From positions 1 to 64,000 of the forward strand of contig NZ_JACLZI010000037.1 of NCBI RefSeq assembly GCF_014280935.1: DNA of 64,000 nucleotides. The letters are read 5' to 3'. Below the pieces are notes generated by a model. It did not search any database. It was not told the DNA's origin and saw only the letters and a program-made list of their open reading frames with translations. Positions 44,859 to 54,036 of the stretch are shown here, piece by piece. The stretch's first letter is position 1. Each line of letters starts with the position of its first letter. A program made the position numbers and the translations under genes. This DNA comes from Aquibacillus kalidii (GTDB taxonomy: Bacteria > Bacillota > Bacilli > Bacillales > Amphibacillaceae).

Positions 44859-44914
44859 ATTGTATCTGTCATCTTATTTGTATTTTCAAGAAAGTGTTTA
44901 GGAGGATCAATTAC

Positions 44915-45115
44915 ATGCAAAATGGTGTAGTGAAGTGGTTTAATGCAGAAAAGGGGTATGGTTTCATCCAATTAGAAGACGGAAATGATGTATTTGTTCA
45001 TTATTCCGCTATCCAACAAGAAGGTTTTAAAACGTTAGAAGAAGGTCAAGAAGTTACCTTTGAAGTAGTTGAAGGAGATCGTGGCCCACAAGCTGCTAAT
45101 GTAGAAAAAAAATAA
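44915..45115 (+). CDS. csp: Cold-shock protein
   Basis: 66 residues from ATG 44915 with AGGAGGATCAATTAC. CSD fold: [19 protein letters not shown] (RNP1 KGYGFI), [11 protein letters not shown] (RNP2), and [10 protein letters not shown]. Binds single-stranded RNA or DNA. The open frame reads seven codons further upstream, but the usual start is MQNG. Confidence 0.95.
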   Translation: MQNGVVKWFNAEKGYGFIQLEDGNDVFVHYSAIQQEGFKTLEEGQEVTFEVVEGDRGPQAANVEKK

Positions 45116-45130
45116 TAATCACTCAATATA

Positions 45131-45164
45131 TAAGGCGGTGATTTCTATAATCACCGCCTTTTCC
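45131..45164 (+). terminator. Terminator of the csp gene
   Basis: AAGGCGGTGATT and AATCACCGCCTT with a 5-base loop, then TTTTCC. Confidence 0.9.
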
Positions 45165-45233
45165 TGTATTTTCATAGGTATTCATATTTTTTACAAGGAA
45201 ACCATAATGGATAGTATGGGTATTAAATGGTAA

Positions 45234-45275
45234 CCCGCGGTTCGAAAACTCCCGCGTTATCAAAACTAAGGAGGA
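45234..45275 (+). promoter_or_regulatory. preQ1-I riboswitch
   Basis: CCGCGGTTCGAAAACTCC, CGCG, then TTATCAAAACTAAGGAGG. This fits the class I consensus of a P1 stem (CGCGG/CCGCG), GGTTC in loop 1, CCC, an A-rich tail and the 3' ACTAAGG strand. The last part includes the SD (AAGGAGG) of the next gene, so ligand binding would block translation. Confidence 0.88.
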
Positions 45276-45280
45276 AAATT

Positions 45281-45958
45281 GTGAGTAATGAATTAATTTG
45301 GATTATTTTTGCTTTAGTAAATTTCTGTATGATAATTCTTGTATATCGATTATTTGGTAAGGCTGGACTATTTGTTTGGATAGGAATGTCCACGGTCGTA
45401 GCGAATATACAAGTTGTGAAAACGATAGAATTGTTTGGGCTAACAGCTACTTTAGGTAATATTATATACGGAACTGCCTTTCTAGCTACAGATATCCTAA
45501 ATGAAAATCATAATAAAAATGAAGCGAAAAAAGCTGTATGGATGGGGTTTGCAACTCTAATTGCAATGACGATTATGATGCAAATAGCTATGGTATTCCA
45601 ACCAGGAGAAGATGATTTTGCACAGGGTGCACTTGAAACAATATTTGGTTTCATTCCAAATATAGCTATTGGTAGTTTAGCAGCCTTTATCGTTAGTCAA
45701 TACTTAGACGTATGGATCTATAATAAAATACGAAATGTCCTTCCGAGTAAAAAGTATTTATGGGTAAGAAATAATGGTAGTACAATGATTAGCCAACTTG
45801 TTGATAGCCTAATTTTTTGCGGGATAGCATTTTATGGCGCATACCCACTAGGTGTTTGGTTTGAGATATTATTAACCACTTATTTTATTAAATTTATTGT
45901 GGCTGCAATCGATACACCGTTTTTATATATTGCTAAGAAATTTAAAGTTAAGGATTAA
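45281..45958 (+). CDS. yhhQ: Queuosine precursor transporter (YhhQ/VUT family)
   Basis: 225 residues from GTG 45281 with AAGGAGGAAAATT (the ORF extends 18 codons upstream through the riboswitch, which is not coding). About six membrane spans: IIFALVNFCMIILVYRLFG, AATLGNIIYGTAFLATDIL (family TDIL motif), and GSTMISQLVDSLIFCGIAFYG. It imports preQ0/preQ1; the riboswitch upstream supports that role. It is followed after 50 bases by an RNase H-like gene. Confidence 0.93.
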   Translation: MSNELIWIIFALVNFCMIILVYRLFGKAGLFVWIGMSTVVANIQVVKTIELFGLTATLGNIIYGTAFLATDILNENHNKNEAKKAVWMGFATLIAMTIMMQIAMVFQPGEDDFAQGALETIFGFIPNIAIGSLAAFIVSQYLDVWIYNKIRNVLPSKKYLWVRNNGSTMISQLVDSLIFCGIAFYGAYPLGVWFEILLTTYFIKFIVAAIDTPFLYIAKKFKVKD

Positions 45959-46008
45959 AGGGAGAGGCTAATACCTCTCTCTTTCACATAGTAAGGAGGG
46001 AAAATAAC

Positions 46009-46401
46009 ATGCTTGAAATATATACAGATGGAGCTTCCAGTGGTGATCCAGGCCCTAGTGGTGTAGGAGTAGTTATTAAAAACGGCAAAGATATCTATGA
46101 GTATATGGAGTATGTAGGAATATTGTCTAACCATGAAACTGAATTTCACGCTGTTATTAAAGCGTTAGAGATATGTTCTAAGGAATTCCCTAATGAAATT
46201 TTGTCGTTACGATCCGATTCTAAACTAGTCGTAGACGTGATCGAAAAAGATTTTACTAAAAATCAAAAGTTTCAACCCTTATTAGAACAGATCCAGGTCA
46301 AAGCACAAAGTTTCCCCTACTTTTTTATAAAGTGGATTCCTGAAAAGCAAAACAAAAATGCTGATCGTCTTGCTAGACGTGCCATACATGAGCACAAGTA
46401 A
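46009..46401 (+). CDS. RNase HI-like protein
   Basis: 130 residues. RNase H fold with acidic residues LEIYTDGASSGDPGPSGVG (Asp), NHETEFHAVIKALEI (Glu), LRSDSKLVVDVI (Asp) and NADRLARRAI (Asp). Four active-site acids are present, so it may cleave RNA in RNA-DNA hybrids, although the family (YpdQ-like) is often inactive. SD AAGGAGGGAAAATAAC. Confidence 0.88.
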   Translation: MLEIYTDGASSGDPGPSGVGVVIKNGKDIYEYMEYVGILSNHETEFHAVIKALEICSKEFPNEILSLRSDSKLVVDVIEKDFTKNQKFQPLLEQIQVKAQSFPYFFIKWIPEKQNKNADRLARRAIHEHK

Positions 46402-46405
46402 GCAG

Positions 46406-46723
46406 TCAGCATACCCCTTTTTTCTTTAGTAATCGGTTAGCTGCTGATTTATTTTTAACAGTTTCTTTAGCTAGTAGCTCCAAAACACTTATAAAAAAAC
46501 TTCCGACAAACCTCATTTGTAGCTTTAAGGTAACTTCGATTGCTAGTATAACCTTCCAATCAGAAGTACCCGTATATTTTTTTCCAAAATAAATGAAACG
46601 TACTTCCTCATCGGTTAGCTTAAAACCTTTTGTCCATAAATCTTCAATATAATATGCTAATTTATACCTTTCCATATGTTCCAACTTGATTAGCACACCA
46701 TTCACTTCCCTTTTTCTATTCAT
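46406..46723 (-). CDS. Hypothetical protein
   Basis: Up to 105 residues: RYKLAYYIEDLWTKGFKLTD, VRFIYFGKKYTGTSDWKVIL and a basic tail LLKKKGVC. It has no recognised family. No SD near the ATG; a GTG at V7 with AAAAGGGAA is a better start. It is convergent with the RNase H-like gene, with 4 bases between. Composition is protein-like, but with moderate support. Confidence 0.45.
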   Translation of the reverse strand: MNRKREVNGVLIKLEHMERYKLAYYIEDLWTKGFKLTDEEVRFIYFGKKYTGTSDWKVILAIEVTLKLQMRFVGSFFISVLELLAKETVKNKSAANRLLKKKGVC

Positions 46724-46903
46724 GTACTAGTATAATTTACGAACATCCGTTTGTCTAGTAGTCAGGATTCTACAAAATAACTATTAATTTTTAAAGTCAA
46801 CAATACAATACTTTTGATTTGTTTTTTAGTTCGTGAAGTTTCCACAAAGTTGATTTTGACGATGTAAATCATATTTAAATTCTAAGTAAGTATACACCCA
46901 AGA

Positions 46904-46937
46904 TTAAAGGACCTATTTTAATAAATAAGGTCCTTAA
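46904..46937 (-). terminator. Hairpin after the zinc-ribbon gene
   Basis: AAGGACCTATTT and AATAAGGTCCTT pair with a short loop. The T tract in minus sense is weak (TTTAATCTT). The 46724-46903 stretch holds no gene that I can support. Confidence 0.6.
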
Positions 46938-47005
46938 GTCTTTATCTATACAAGAGTTGCATTTACCATGGATACTATAGATTAATACAAAAAGCAATAA
47001 TCGTT

Positions 47006-47146
47006 CTAAAAAAAAGTCTTTACTATTTCCTCTTTTGAATTACAAATCGTACAAGTGTATTCAAACTCCATCTTCTCTTCTATAACTTCCTGTAACGTTT
47101 CTTTCTTACAATACTCACAGAATCTTTGTTCTTGATTATTTTCCAT
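47006..47146 (-). CDS. 46-residue zinc-ribbon protein
   Basis: ATG at 47146, with the modest SD GGGTGAT. It codes MENNQEQRFCEYCKKETLQE, a helical EEKMEFEYTCTICNSKEE, and ends KTFF. Two pairs CxxC (CEYC and CTIC) 21 residues apart form a likely zinc ribbon. Small nucleic-acid or protein binding. No name known. Confidence 0.65.
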   Translation of the reverse strand: MENNQEQRFCEYCKKETLQEVIEEKMEFEYTCTICNSKEEIVKTFF

Positions 47147-47207
47147 TATTTATCACCCATTATATCTTCCCCAATTTTTTTTAAGACATACCGCAAGGAT
47201 GATACTA

Positions 47208-47642
47208 TTAATTAAGTCCAAGATTTTCTATCCGATTAAATAGTTCATTGACATCATTTAGGGTCTTAACTAGTTTAGAATTTTCAATCCGTTCTATTGC
47301 TATATTTCCATTTTCAACAACAGAATCAATTTCATTTATTAATTGCTCACTTTTTTCAGTAATTTGTTGATGGACATCTTCAGCAACAGATGGTGCCTCC
47401 AATTGATTAAACTGTTTCAAATCCTCTTTTAAGTTATTCAACTTCTCCACTAATTGTTTCTGAGTTTGTGGATCTGATCCAGATTTGTCAACTAATGAGG
47501 GTATCTCATTAGAAAGTTCGCTAAGCGAATTTATCTGATCTTTTGCCTTATCCAAATAATCTAATGAACTATCAACTTCTTCTACAAGTGAACATGCACT
47601 TAATAGTACTAATAGTCCGACTAACACAGCTAACTTTTTCAT
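47208..47642 (-). CDS. DUF6376-like lipoprotein
   Basis: 144 residues. Signal peptide MKKLAVLVGLLVLLSACS with lipobox LSAC, then an all-helical, coiled-coil-rich mature part (SLDYLDKAKDQINSLSELSN, LVEKLNNLKEDLKQFNQLE, NELFNRIENLGLN). I recall this as DUF6376. Surface anchored, function unknown. SD GAAGGGGGATTGA. Confidence 0.75.
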   Translation of the reverse strand: MKKLAVLVGLLVLLSACSLVEEVDSSLDYLDKAKDQINSLSELSNEIPSLVDKSGSDPQTQKQLVEKLNNLKEDLKQFNQLEAPSVAEDVHQQITEKSEQLINEIDSVVENGNIAIERIENSKLVKTLNDVNELFNRIENLGLN

Positions 47643-47833
47643 TCAATCCCCCTTCCTCTCCCGTACCTTCTATAGGAATACGTAATTGAATGAAAAAGGG
47701 TTTCATTCTTTTGAATTGGCCTATTTTGTTGGTCTTTCATAATATAAAGCGGTCATCAAAAAAACAATTATAGGAAAGTTCTACCCCACGTTTCGTAAAA
47801 ATATTAATTACTTAACATGAGGGATAATTCGGT

Positions 47834-48604
47834 TTAAAAACCATAGATGGTCATTCCACCATCCACAAATAGCGTTTGACCAGTCATATAGTTGCTTGCG
47901 TCAGAACCAAGATAAACAGCTGTTCCAGCAAGCTCCTCTAATTTTCCGATTCTATTTAATGGTGTACGGTCAAGTATGTCCTTCACATAGGCCTCATCTT
48001 GTAGCAATTTTTCTGTTAATGCAGTAGGAAAATACCATGGTCCAATTGCATTGACATTTATCCCATACTTTCCCCACTCCATTGCCAAGTTTTTTGTCAT
48101 TTGAATAATGGCGCTTTTAGTCATCGCGTAAACAACACCCGTTCTTAATGCTACATGACCACCAACAGAAGACATATTAATGATTTTACCTTGCTTTTGG
48201 TTTACCATCCTTTTTGCAGCTGCTTGGGATAGAAAAAAAGAACTTTTCATATTTGTATCTAAAATTTGATTCCATTCAGACTCACTTACATGTAAGGCCT
48301 CTGTGCGAATATTCATTCCAGCGTTATTAACCCATATATCAATAGGTCTTTCTCCAATTAACTCATCCACTTTAGAAATAATATACGAATAGTCTTTAAT
48401 ATCACTACAAACCGTGAAAGCTTGGCTACCATAGGCCTCTACTTCTTCCTTCACACGCTCTAAATCATTTTCAGTTCTAGATATTAGCACGATATCAGCA
48501 CCTGACTCTGCATATGCAAGTGCAATAGCACGACCAATCCCTTTTGTAGATCCCGTTATAACAGCTAGTTTATTGTTTAAAGAAAAACTTGGTAAATACA
48601 TCAC
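47834..48604 (-). CDS. SDR-family oxidoreductase
   Basis: 256 residues of the classical SDR type. GSTKGIGRAIALA (NAD(P) site), WVNNAGMNIRTEAL, IINMSSVGG (Ser), VVYAMTKSAIIQ (Tyr-x3-Lys) and INVNAIGPWYFPTALTEK. The pattern resembles gluconate 5-dehydrogenase or glucose 1-dehydrogenase-like enzymes. SD AGGAAGTAAGTG. Single gene; substrate unknown. Confidence 0.88.
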   Translation of the reverse strand: MMYLPSFSLNNKLAVITGSTKGIGRAIALAYAESGADIVLISRTENDLERVKEEVEAYGSQAFTVCSDIKDYSYIISKVDELIGERPIDIWVNNAGMNIRTEALHVSESEWNQILDTNMKSSFFLSQAAAKRMVNQKQGKIINMSSVGGHVALRTGVVYAMTKSAIIQMTKNLAMEWGKYGINVNAIGPWYFPTALTEKLLQDEAYVKDILDRTPLNRIGKLEELAGTAVYLGSDASNYMTGQTLFVDGGMTIYGF

Positions 48605-48879
48605 TTACTTCCTTCCTTTTGTCTAAATTGTTATGAAAAAATTCAACCATATTTGATTATAACACGCTTCACCTTATGAGACTTTACTACTAAAAAAGTG
48701 ATTTAAGTTCACAGCGTTGACACAAACTTTCTAAACAAAAATGTTTGTAAAATAATGAAAACAGTCACTTCCGGAATTCTTGAACTATTTGTGAATCCAT
48801 GCTTTCGCTCCTCTTTTTTTAGCCGTTATCATGTAACATTATAGAAGAAGATCGTGTATCAAATAAAGGGGTGAATGTA

Positions 48880-49011
48880 GTGTCAAAAAATTCCTCAAAA
48901 AAGAAACAGGAAGAACATGACTTGAAAGGAACATTAATTTCAGTACTAGGTATCGGAGCTTTTATTGTAATTAGTTGGTTTATTGTTTTTGCATTATTTG
49001 TAGCTAGGTAG
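48880..49011 (+). CDS. Cytochrome c oxidase subunit IIa (ba3 type)
   Basis: 43 residues from GTG 48880 with AAAGGGGTGAATGTA; GTG 48871 is also in frame. KNSSKKKQEEHDLKGTLISV, then one membrane span GAFIVISWFIVFALFVAR. This is the small single-helix subunit of ba3-type oxidases, beside subunit II (17 bases away). Too short for usual gene callers. Confidence 0.82.
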   Translation: MSKNSSKKKQEEHDLKGTLISVLGIGAFIVISWFIVFALFVAR

Positions 49012-49028
49012 TTAAGGGGGAGTTAGAA

Positions 49029-49535
49029 ATGCATTTGCATAAATATGAAAAAATATGGTTAACGTTTGGAATTGGATCATTAATATTGTTTTTAACCGTC
49101 ATAGGTATTGGAGCTTTTTACAAAGGGAGCCAACCACCAAGTCACTTAGCAACGATTGACCCACAAAATGTAGAGGCACATGAAGCCTTCCGAGAAGAGA
49201 ATCTAGGTTTACGTAAAGTTGGAGACAATGAATATATTGTTAGTGTGGTAGCATCTGCTTTTAACTATGATTTAGGAAAGGACGAAGAAGGAAATGCAAT
49301 AAGAGAAATTCGCATTCCAGTCGGTTCTACTGTTCTTTTTCAAGTGACAACAAAAGATGTAATACACGGATTTGAAATTGCTGGAACAAATGTAAACATG
49401 ATGGTAGAGCCAGGTTATATCAATTCCTTGGAAACTGTTATGGATAAACCTGGAACTTATACATTAATATGTAACGAGTATTGTGGTTCAGGTCATCATT
49501 TTATGGCAACAAAGGTGGAGGTGTTTGAACCGTGA
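49029..49535 (+). CDS. cbaB: ba3-type cytochrome c oxidase subunit II
   Basis: 168 residues. One membrane helix (WLTFGIGSLILFLTVIGIGAF) and a cupredoxin domain with CuA ligands: VIHGFEI (His) and LICNEYCGSGHHFM (two Cys, Glu, His, Met). It accepts electrons from cytochrome c. Start ATG with AAGGGGGAGTTAGAA. Its stop overlaps the subunit I start by 4 bases. Confidence 0.93.
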   Translation: MHLHKYEKIWLTFGIGSLILFLTVIGIGAFYKGSQPPSHLATIDPQNVEAHEAFREENLGLRKVGDNEYIVSVVASAFNYDLGKDEEGNAIREIRIPVGSTVLFQVTTKDVIHGFEIAGTNVNMMVEPGYINSLETVMDKPGTYTLICNEYCGSGHHFMATKVEVFEP

Positions 49536-51184
49536 TCAAAAATAGTGTAGCTCTAAATAAATTAGATTCAAAATTAGTAATGGCTCACATGTACGTCGCA
49601 TTTATCTCTTTATTTATTGGTGGATTAATGGGCCTGCTTCAGACATTAGTACGATCTGGTACGCTAGTTTTGCCTTTCGGTATAAGTTATTACCAATTGT
49701 TAACCGTACACGGTGTCATTCTTGCACTCGTCTTAACTACGTTTTTTATCATTGGCTTTCAATTTGCATTAATGAGTAAAACGGTTGGAATGTCTGATAA
49801 ACAACGAGATAGTGCTTGGTTTGGCTTTTGGATTATGCTATTTGGTACAGTAACAACTGCTATTACAATCCTGTTAGGGAAAGCAAATGTACTTTATACA
49901 TTCTATGCACCATTAAAAGCTTATCCAACTTTCTATATTGGGCTAGCACTTGTAGTAGTTGGAAGTTGGATCGGTTGTTTTACAAATTTTAGACAACTTT
50001 ATGTTTGGAAGAAGAAACATCCAGGCGAAAAGTCACCATTGCTAGCGTTTATGGTTGTCATCAACATGCTACTATGGTTTATTGCAACACTTGGAGTAGC
50101 CGCAACCGTTATTATCCAACTTATTCCTTGGTCGTTAGGAATGGTTGATACGGTTAACGTTCTCGTTAGTAGAACACTATTTTGGTATTTTGGTCACCCA
50201 CTAGTATATTTCTGGTTATTACCTGCTTATATGGCATGGTACGCTATTATCCCAAAAATTATTGGAGGTAAAATATTCAGTGATTCACTAGCAAGACTCG
50301 CTTTCGTTTTGTTTTTAATGTTTTCGATACCAGTTGGATTTCACCACCAACTTACAGAGCCTGGTATTGATCCCGTTTGGAAATTTATACAAGTAGTGCT
50401 AACATTTATGGTTATTATTCCATCATTGTTAACGGCATTTTCTATGTTTGCTACATTTGAGGTAACAGGTAGATCAAAAGGATATACAGGGCTATTTGGA
50501 TGGTTAAAAGGGCTTCCATGGAAAGATGTTCGATTTTTTGCACCAATGGTTGGGATGATCACCTTTATCCCTGCAGGTACAGGTGGAATTATAAATGCAT
50601 CTAATCAGATGAATCAGGTCGTGCACAATACCATTTGGGTTACTGGACACTTTCACCTGACAGTAGGCACAACAGTAATACTTACCTTTTTCGGTATCTC
50701 TTACTGGCTTATCCCTTCACTAACTGGTCGTAAGCTAACAAAGAAGATTAATACATTAGGAATGATCCAAACAATTGTATGGGCGTTCGGTATGTCCATT
50801 ATGTCTGGCTCTATGCACATCGCTGGCTTGTTAGGGGCTCCAAGAAGATCTTCCTATTCAACTTATGGCGGCAGTGAGCAGGCAACTGAATGGATTGGAT
50901 ATCAAATTGCTCAAGCAATTGGTGGTTCGATTTTATTTATCGGTATTATTTTAATGGTGTACATTTTCTTTTATATGGTATTTGCAGCACCAAAAGGTCA
51001 GGAAGAATTTCCAATTGCCGAGGTCTCAGAAGATGCAGAACCGACTCCTAAGTTTTTAGAGAATTGGAAGCTGTGGATTGGTATTACAGTTGCACTTATT
51101 TTATTTGCTTATACCATTCCTTTCCTAGACATTATCCACCACTCACCACCAGGGTCTCCTGGGTTTGACAAAATTATTAGATAA
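49532..51184 (+). CDS. cbaA: ba3-type cytochrome c oxidase subunit I
   Basis: 550 residues with about 13 spans. Haem and CuB ligands: VHGVILALVLTTFF (low-spin His), WYFGHPLVYFWLLPAY (CuB His and Tyr crosslink pattern), FHHQLTEPG (two CuB His), and HFHLTVGT (haem His pair). It reduces O2 to water and pumps protons. A class B oxidase, as in Oceanobacillus and Thermus. GTG start overlaps the subunit II gene. Confidence 0.94.
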   Translation: MIKNSVALNKLDSKLVMAHMYVAFISLFIGGLMGLLQTLVRSGTLVLPFGISYYQLLTVHGVILALVLTTFFIIGFQFALMSKTVGMSDKQRDSAWFGFWIMLFGTVTTAITILLGKANVLYTFYAPLKAYPTFYIGLALVVVGSWIGCFTNFRQLYVWKKKHPGEKSPLLAFMVVINMLLWFIATLGVAATVIIQLIPWSLGMVDTVNVLVSRTLFWYFGHPLVYFWLLPAYMAWYAIIPKIIGGKIFSDSLARLAFVLFLMFSIPVGFHHQLTEPGIDPVWKFIQVVLTFMVIIPSLLTAFSMFATFEVTGRSKGYTGLFGWLKGLPWKDVRFFAPMVGMITFIPAGTGGIINASNQMNQVVHNTIWVTGHFHLTVGTTVILTFFGISYWLIPSLTGRKLTKKINTLGMIQTIVWAFGMSIMSGSMHIAGLLGAPRRSSYSTYGGSEQATEWIGYQIAQAIGGSILFIGIILMVYIFFYMVFAAPKGQEEFPIAEVSEDAEPTPKFLENWKLWIGITVALILFAYTIPFLDIIHHSPPGSPGFDKIIR

Positions 51185-51185
51185 C

Positions 51186-51217
51186 GAAAGAAGCACACCA
51201 TTAAGGTGTGCTTCTTC
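51186..51217. terminator. Terminator of the oxidase operon
   Basis: GAAGCACACC and GGTGTGCTTC with a 5-base loop; T-rich tail (TTCATT). It may also serve the convergent peptidase gene. Confidence 0.8.
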
Positions 51218-51261
51218 ATTACATATATATTTAATAAAACTTGCAGCTTGAGGCAGTGATT

Positions 51262-52761
51262 TTACAAATTATATAACTTAGAATACTTTTCAGTTAAGTA
51301 ATCGACTAAATATTGAGGGTTTAGCGATTCATCTGTTACATCATTTAAAATTTCCAATGGCTTTTTCATTTTTCCATACTGGTGTATGTTCTTCGTTAAC
51401 CATTGTTTAATTTCTGTAAAATTCCCCTCTTTTATTACCGTATCCACATCAAACTCTTTCTTCATCACATGATAAAACTGTGCTGCATACATATATCCTA
51501 ATGCATATGACGGGAAGTAACCGAAGTCACCTGCAGACCAATGGATATCCTGTAAGACACCCTCTTTGTCTGAGTTTGGACGAATTCCTAAATAATCTTC
51601 CATTTTTTGATTCCAAAGCTCAGGTAAATCTTTCACTTCTATTTCACTATTGATCAGCGCTTTTTCCAGCTCATAACGAATCATTATATGAAGAGCGTAG
51701 GTCATTTCATCTGCTTCAATACGGATAAAGGACGGTTTCACTTCGTTAATTGCTAAATAAAAATCTTTTAGATCGACAGCCTGAAATGATTCTGGTGCAA
51801 TCGATTTAAATAAATCATAGTGATTTCCCCAAAATTCTTCACTTCTTGCTACAAAGTTTTCCCAGAACAGGGATTGTGATTCATGTATTCCCATTGAAGT
51901 TCCATCTGCTAGAGGTGTTTGCGATAACTCTTTGGAAATATTCTGTTCATAAAGAGCATGGCCACCCTCATGGATCGTACCAAAAATCGCCATACGGAAG
52001 TCATCTTCATCGTAACGAGTTGTAACCCTAACGTCACCTTGATTTAATGTGATAGCAAAAGGGTGAATTGTCTCGTCTAAACGTCCCGCATCAAAATCAT
52101 ACCCCATACGCTTAAGAATTTCTAAGCTGAATTTCTCTTGTTTATCCTTAGGAAAATGCTGTTTAACAAGTGAAGGATTTGGCTTAACAGATGATTTATT
52201 AACCTTTTCTACAAGTTCAGTTAATGAACTTCTAAGCTCAGAGAACACTTTATCGAGTAACTCCGTTGTGACACCCGGCTCATACATATGTAATAAAGCA
52301 TCGTAGATATTTTTTTCATATCCCCAATACTCAGCAAATTTTTTATTAAATGCTACTAACTTCTCTAGATAGGGTTGCAGAAGCGAAAAATCATTTTTTT
52401 CTCTAGCCTCCTGCCAGACAGTTTCAGATTTTGATCTCGTCATAATAAATTCCTTATATTCATCGTTAGGAATTTTGCGGTTTCTTTCATATTCCTCTTC
52501 GCATTCTTCTACTGCCTTCTGAATGATTTTGTTATCGGTTTTACCCTTTAATGAATCAATAAAGCCTTTCATCTCACTAGATGTCGAAAGGTTATGTAAT
52601 TTCTGTGACAAAATACCAATTACTTCTGATCTTTGTTCCATTCCACTTTTAGGGATTTTTGTCCTAAGATCCCATTGAATTAATGCTAATGATTCTTTAT
52701 AAGCATTTTGTTCTTTTAACAATTCTAGAAAATCTTCTTCAATCTTTTTCAAATCTGCCAA
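51262..52761 (-). CDS. ypwA: Carboxypeptidase M32 (YpwA)
   Basis: 499 residues from the TTG at 52761 with AGGAG eight bases away (GTG at 52770 is an alternative). Zinc HExxH motif in GTIHEGGHALYEQ, Glu in ENFVARSEEFWG-HY region, DGTSMGIHESQS, and YIDxxxxxSYALG-like (GDFGYFPSYALGYMYAA). A large helical metallocarboxypeptidase that removes C-terminal residues. Matches the family length. Confidence 0.93.
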   Translation of the reverse strand: MADLKKIEEDFLELLKEQNAYKESLALIQWDLRTKIPKSGMEQRSEVIGILSQKLHNLSTSSEMKGFIDSLKGKTDNKIIQKAVEECEEEYERNRKIPNDEYKEFIMTRSKSETVWQEAREKNDFSLLQPYLEKLVAFNKKFAEYWGYEKNIYDALLHMYEPGVTTELLDKVFSELRSSLTELVEKVNKSSVKPNPSLVKQHFPKDKQEKFSLEILKRMGYDFDAGRLDETIHPFAITLNQGDVRVTTRYDEDDFRMAIFGTIHEGGHALYEQNISKELSQTPLADGTSMGIHESQSLFWENFVARSEEFWGNHYDLFKSIAPESFQAVDLKDFYLAINEVKPSFIRIEADEMTYALHIMIRYELEKALINSEIEVKDLPELWNQKMEDYLGIRPNSDKEGVLQDIHWSAGDFGYFPSYALGYMYAAQFYHVMKKEFDVDTVIKEGNFTEIKQWLTKNIHQYGKMKKPLEILNDVTDESLNPQYLVDYLTEKYSKLYNL

Positions 52762-52810
52762 GTGTCTCACTCCTAATAAGTAATATTTGGTTTATAAAAA
52801 ATAAACAAAT

Positions 52811-53950
52811 TTAATCTAATTGTTTCTTACCAAAATACTGATAGTAATCTGTTTTAATAAACCCATTAAATAGTTTACGCTTTTTAGTTGCTTTTCGCCC
52901 ATATAAAGTTTCGAAGTGCTCATTAGAAGTTAAAATATATACACTCCACGACGGGTGATTTTGTAATGCAACACCTAGATCTTTATACATTTTTTCCACT
53001 TCATTCTTTTCGCCTAATCGTTCCCCATATGGTGGATTTCCAATTAGATAACCATTTTCTCTCTTTGGGTTAAAGTCTTTAGCTTGCATTTGTTTCCATG
53101 AAACTAAGTCGCCAAGACCAGCTTCTATCGCATTTTTGCTAGCTATTTCCACCATTCGGTGATCAATATCAGAGCCAGTTATGTCTAATGGTTGATCATA
53201 ATTAGCTAAATCTTCCGCTTCTTCTAAAGCCTTATCCCATAAGTTACTCGGAACAATATGCCAACCTTCTGAAGAAAATTCACGGTTAAATCCTGGTGCA
53301 ATATTTTGACCAATTAGCGCCGCCTCGATTGCGATTGTACCAGATCCACAAAACGGATCTATTAAGGGATATTCAGGACGCCAGTTCGTTAGTTTAACCA
53401 ATGCTGCAGATAACGTTTCTTTTAATGGTGCTTCCCCTTGCCCCACTCTGTATCCACGCTTATGAAGCCCTGTGCCTGAAGCATCGATAGTTAACGTTGC
53501 GATGTCCTTTAATAGTGCAACTTCAATGCGATAAAATGCTCCCGACTCTTCTAACCAGGAAGCAATCCCATATTTCAATTTTAGTTTTTCTACTACGGCT
53601 TTCTTGACGATAGCCTGACAATCTGGAACGCTATACAGTGTAGACTTCACTGATTTCCCAATGACAGGGAATTCTCCATCCTCAGGAATATAATCTTGCC
53701 AATCGATAGCCTTTGTTTTCTCAAATAATTCATCAAAAGTTTTGGCTTCAAATTCCCCAACCAAGACTTTAATGCGATCAGCAGTACGAAGCCACAAATT
53801 ACAACGTGGAATAGCTGATACATCTGCTTTAAAAATAACCTTACCATTTTCAACAGTTACATCTTCGTACCCAAGATCTTTCACTTCACTCGCTACAATT
53901 GATTCTAATCCCATAGCAGCAGTTGCGATTAACGTTACATTCTTTTTCAT
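52811..53950 (-). CDS. ypsC: 23S rRNA methyltransferase, RlmL/YpsC-like
   Basis: 379 residues from ATG 53950 with AAAGGACC. N-terminal THUMP domain (about 50-160) and a C-terminal Rossmann methyltransferase with LIDPFCGSGTIAIEAALIG and the NPPY motif in YLIGNPPYGERLGE, which marks N2-guanine or base methylation. In B. subtilis this locus lies beside rnpB and gpsB, and here too. The ORF read further upstream overlaps the rnpB terminator, which supports this start. Confidence 0.93.
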   Translation of the reverse strand: MKKNVTLIATAAMGLESIVASEVKDLGYEDVTVENGKVIFKADVSAIPRCNLWLRTADRIKVLVGEFEAKTFDELFEKTKAIDWQDYIPEDGEFPVIGKSVKSTLYSVPDCQAIVKKAVVEKLKLKYGIASWLEESGAFYRIEVALLKDIATLTIDASGTGLHKRGYRVGQGEAPLKETLSAALVKLTNWRPEYPLIDPFCGSGTIAIEAALIGQNIAPGFNREFSSEGWHIVPSNLWDKALEEAEDLANYDQPLDITGSDIDHRMVEIASKNAIEAGLGDLVSWKQMQAKDFNPKRENGYLIGNPPYGERLGEKNEVEKMYKDLGVALQNHPSWSVYILTSNEHFETLYGRKATKKRKLFNGFIKTDYYQYFGKKQLD

Positions 53951-53975
53951 ATGTAGTTGGTCCTTTCTAACACAT

Positions 53976-54014
53976 AATAAAACCCTTTCTAACTTTGTAT
54001 TCATTAGAAAGGGT
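53976..54014 (-). terminator. Terminator of rnpB
   Basis: ACCCTTTCTAA and TTAGAAAGGGT with an 11-base loop; T-rich tail in minus sense. It follows the RNA's 3' end by about 25 bases. Confidence 0.85.
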
Positions 54015-54036
54015 GTCATTACATTATTATTGACCA

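Noticed and set aside
48605-48870. FNR/CRP site before the oxidase genes
   Set aside because: One half-site TTTGTGAA is present but no matching second half; not enough to call.
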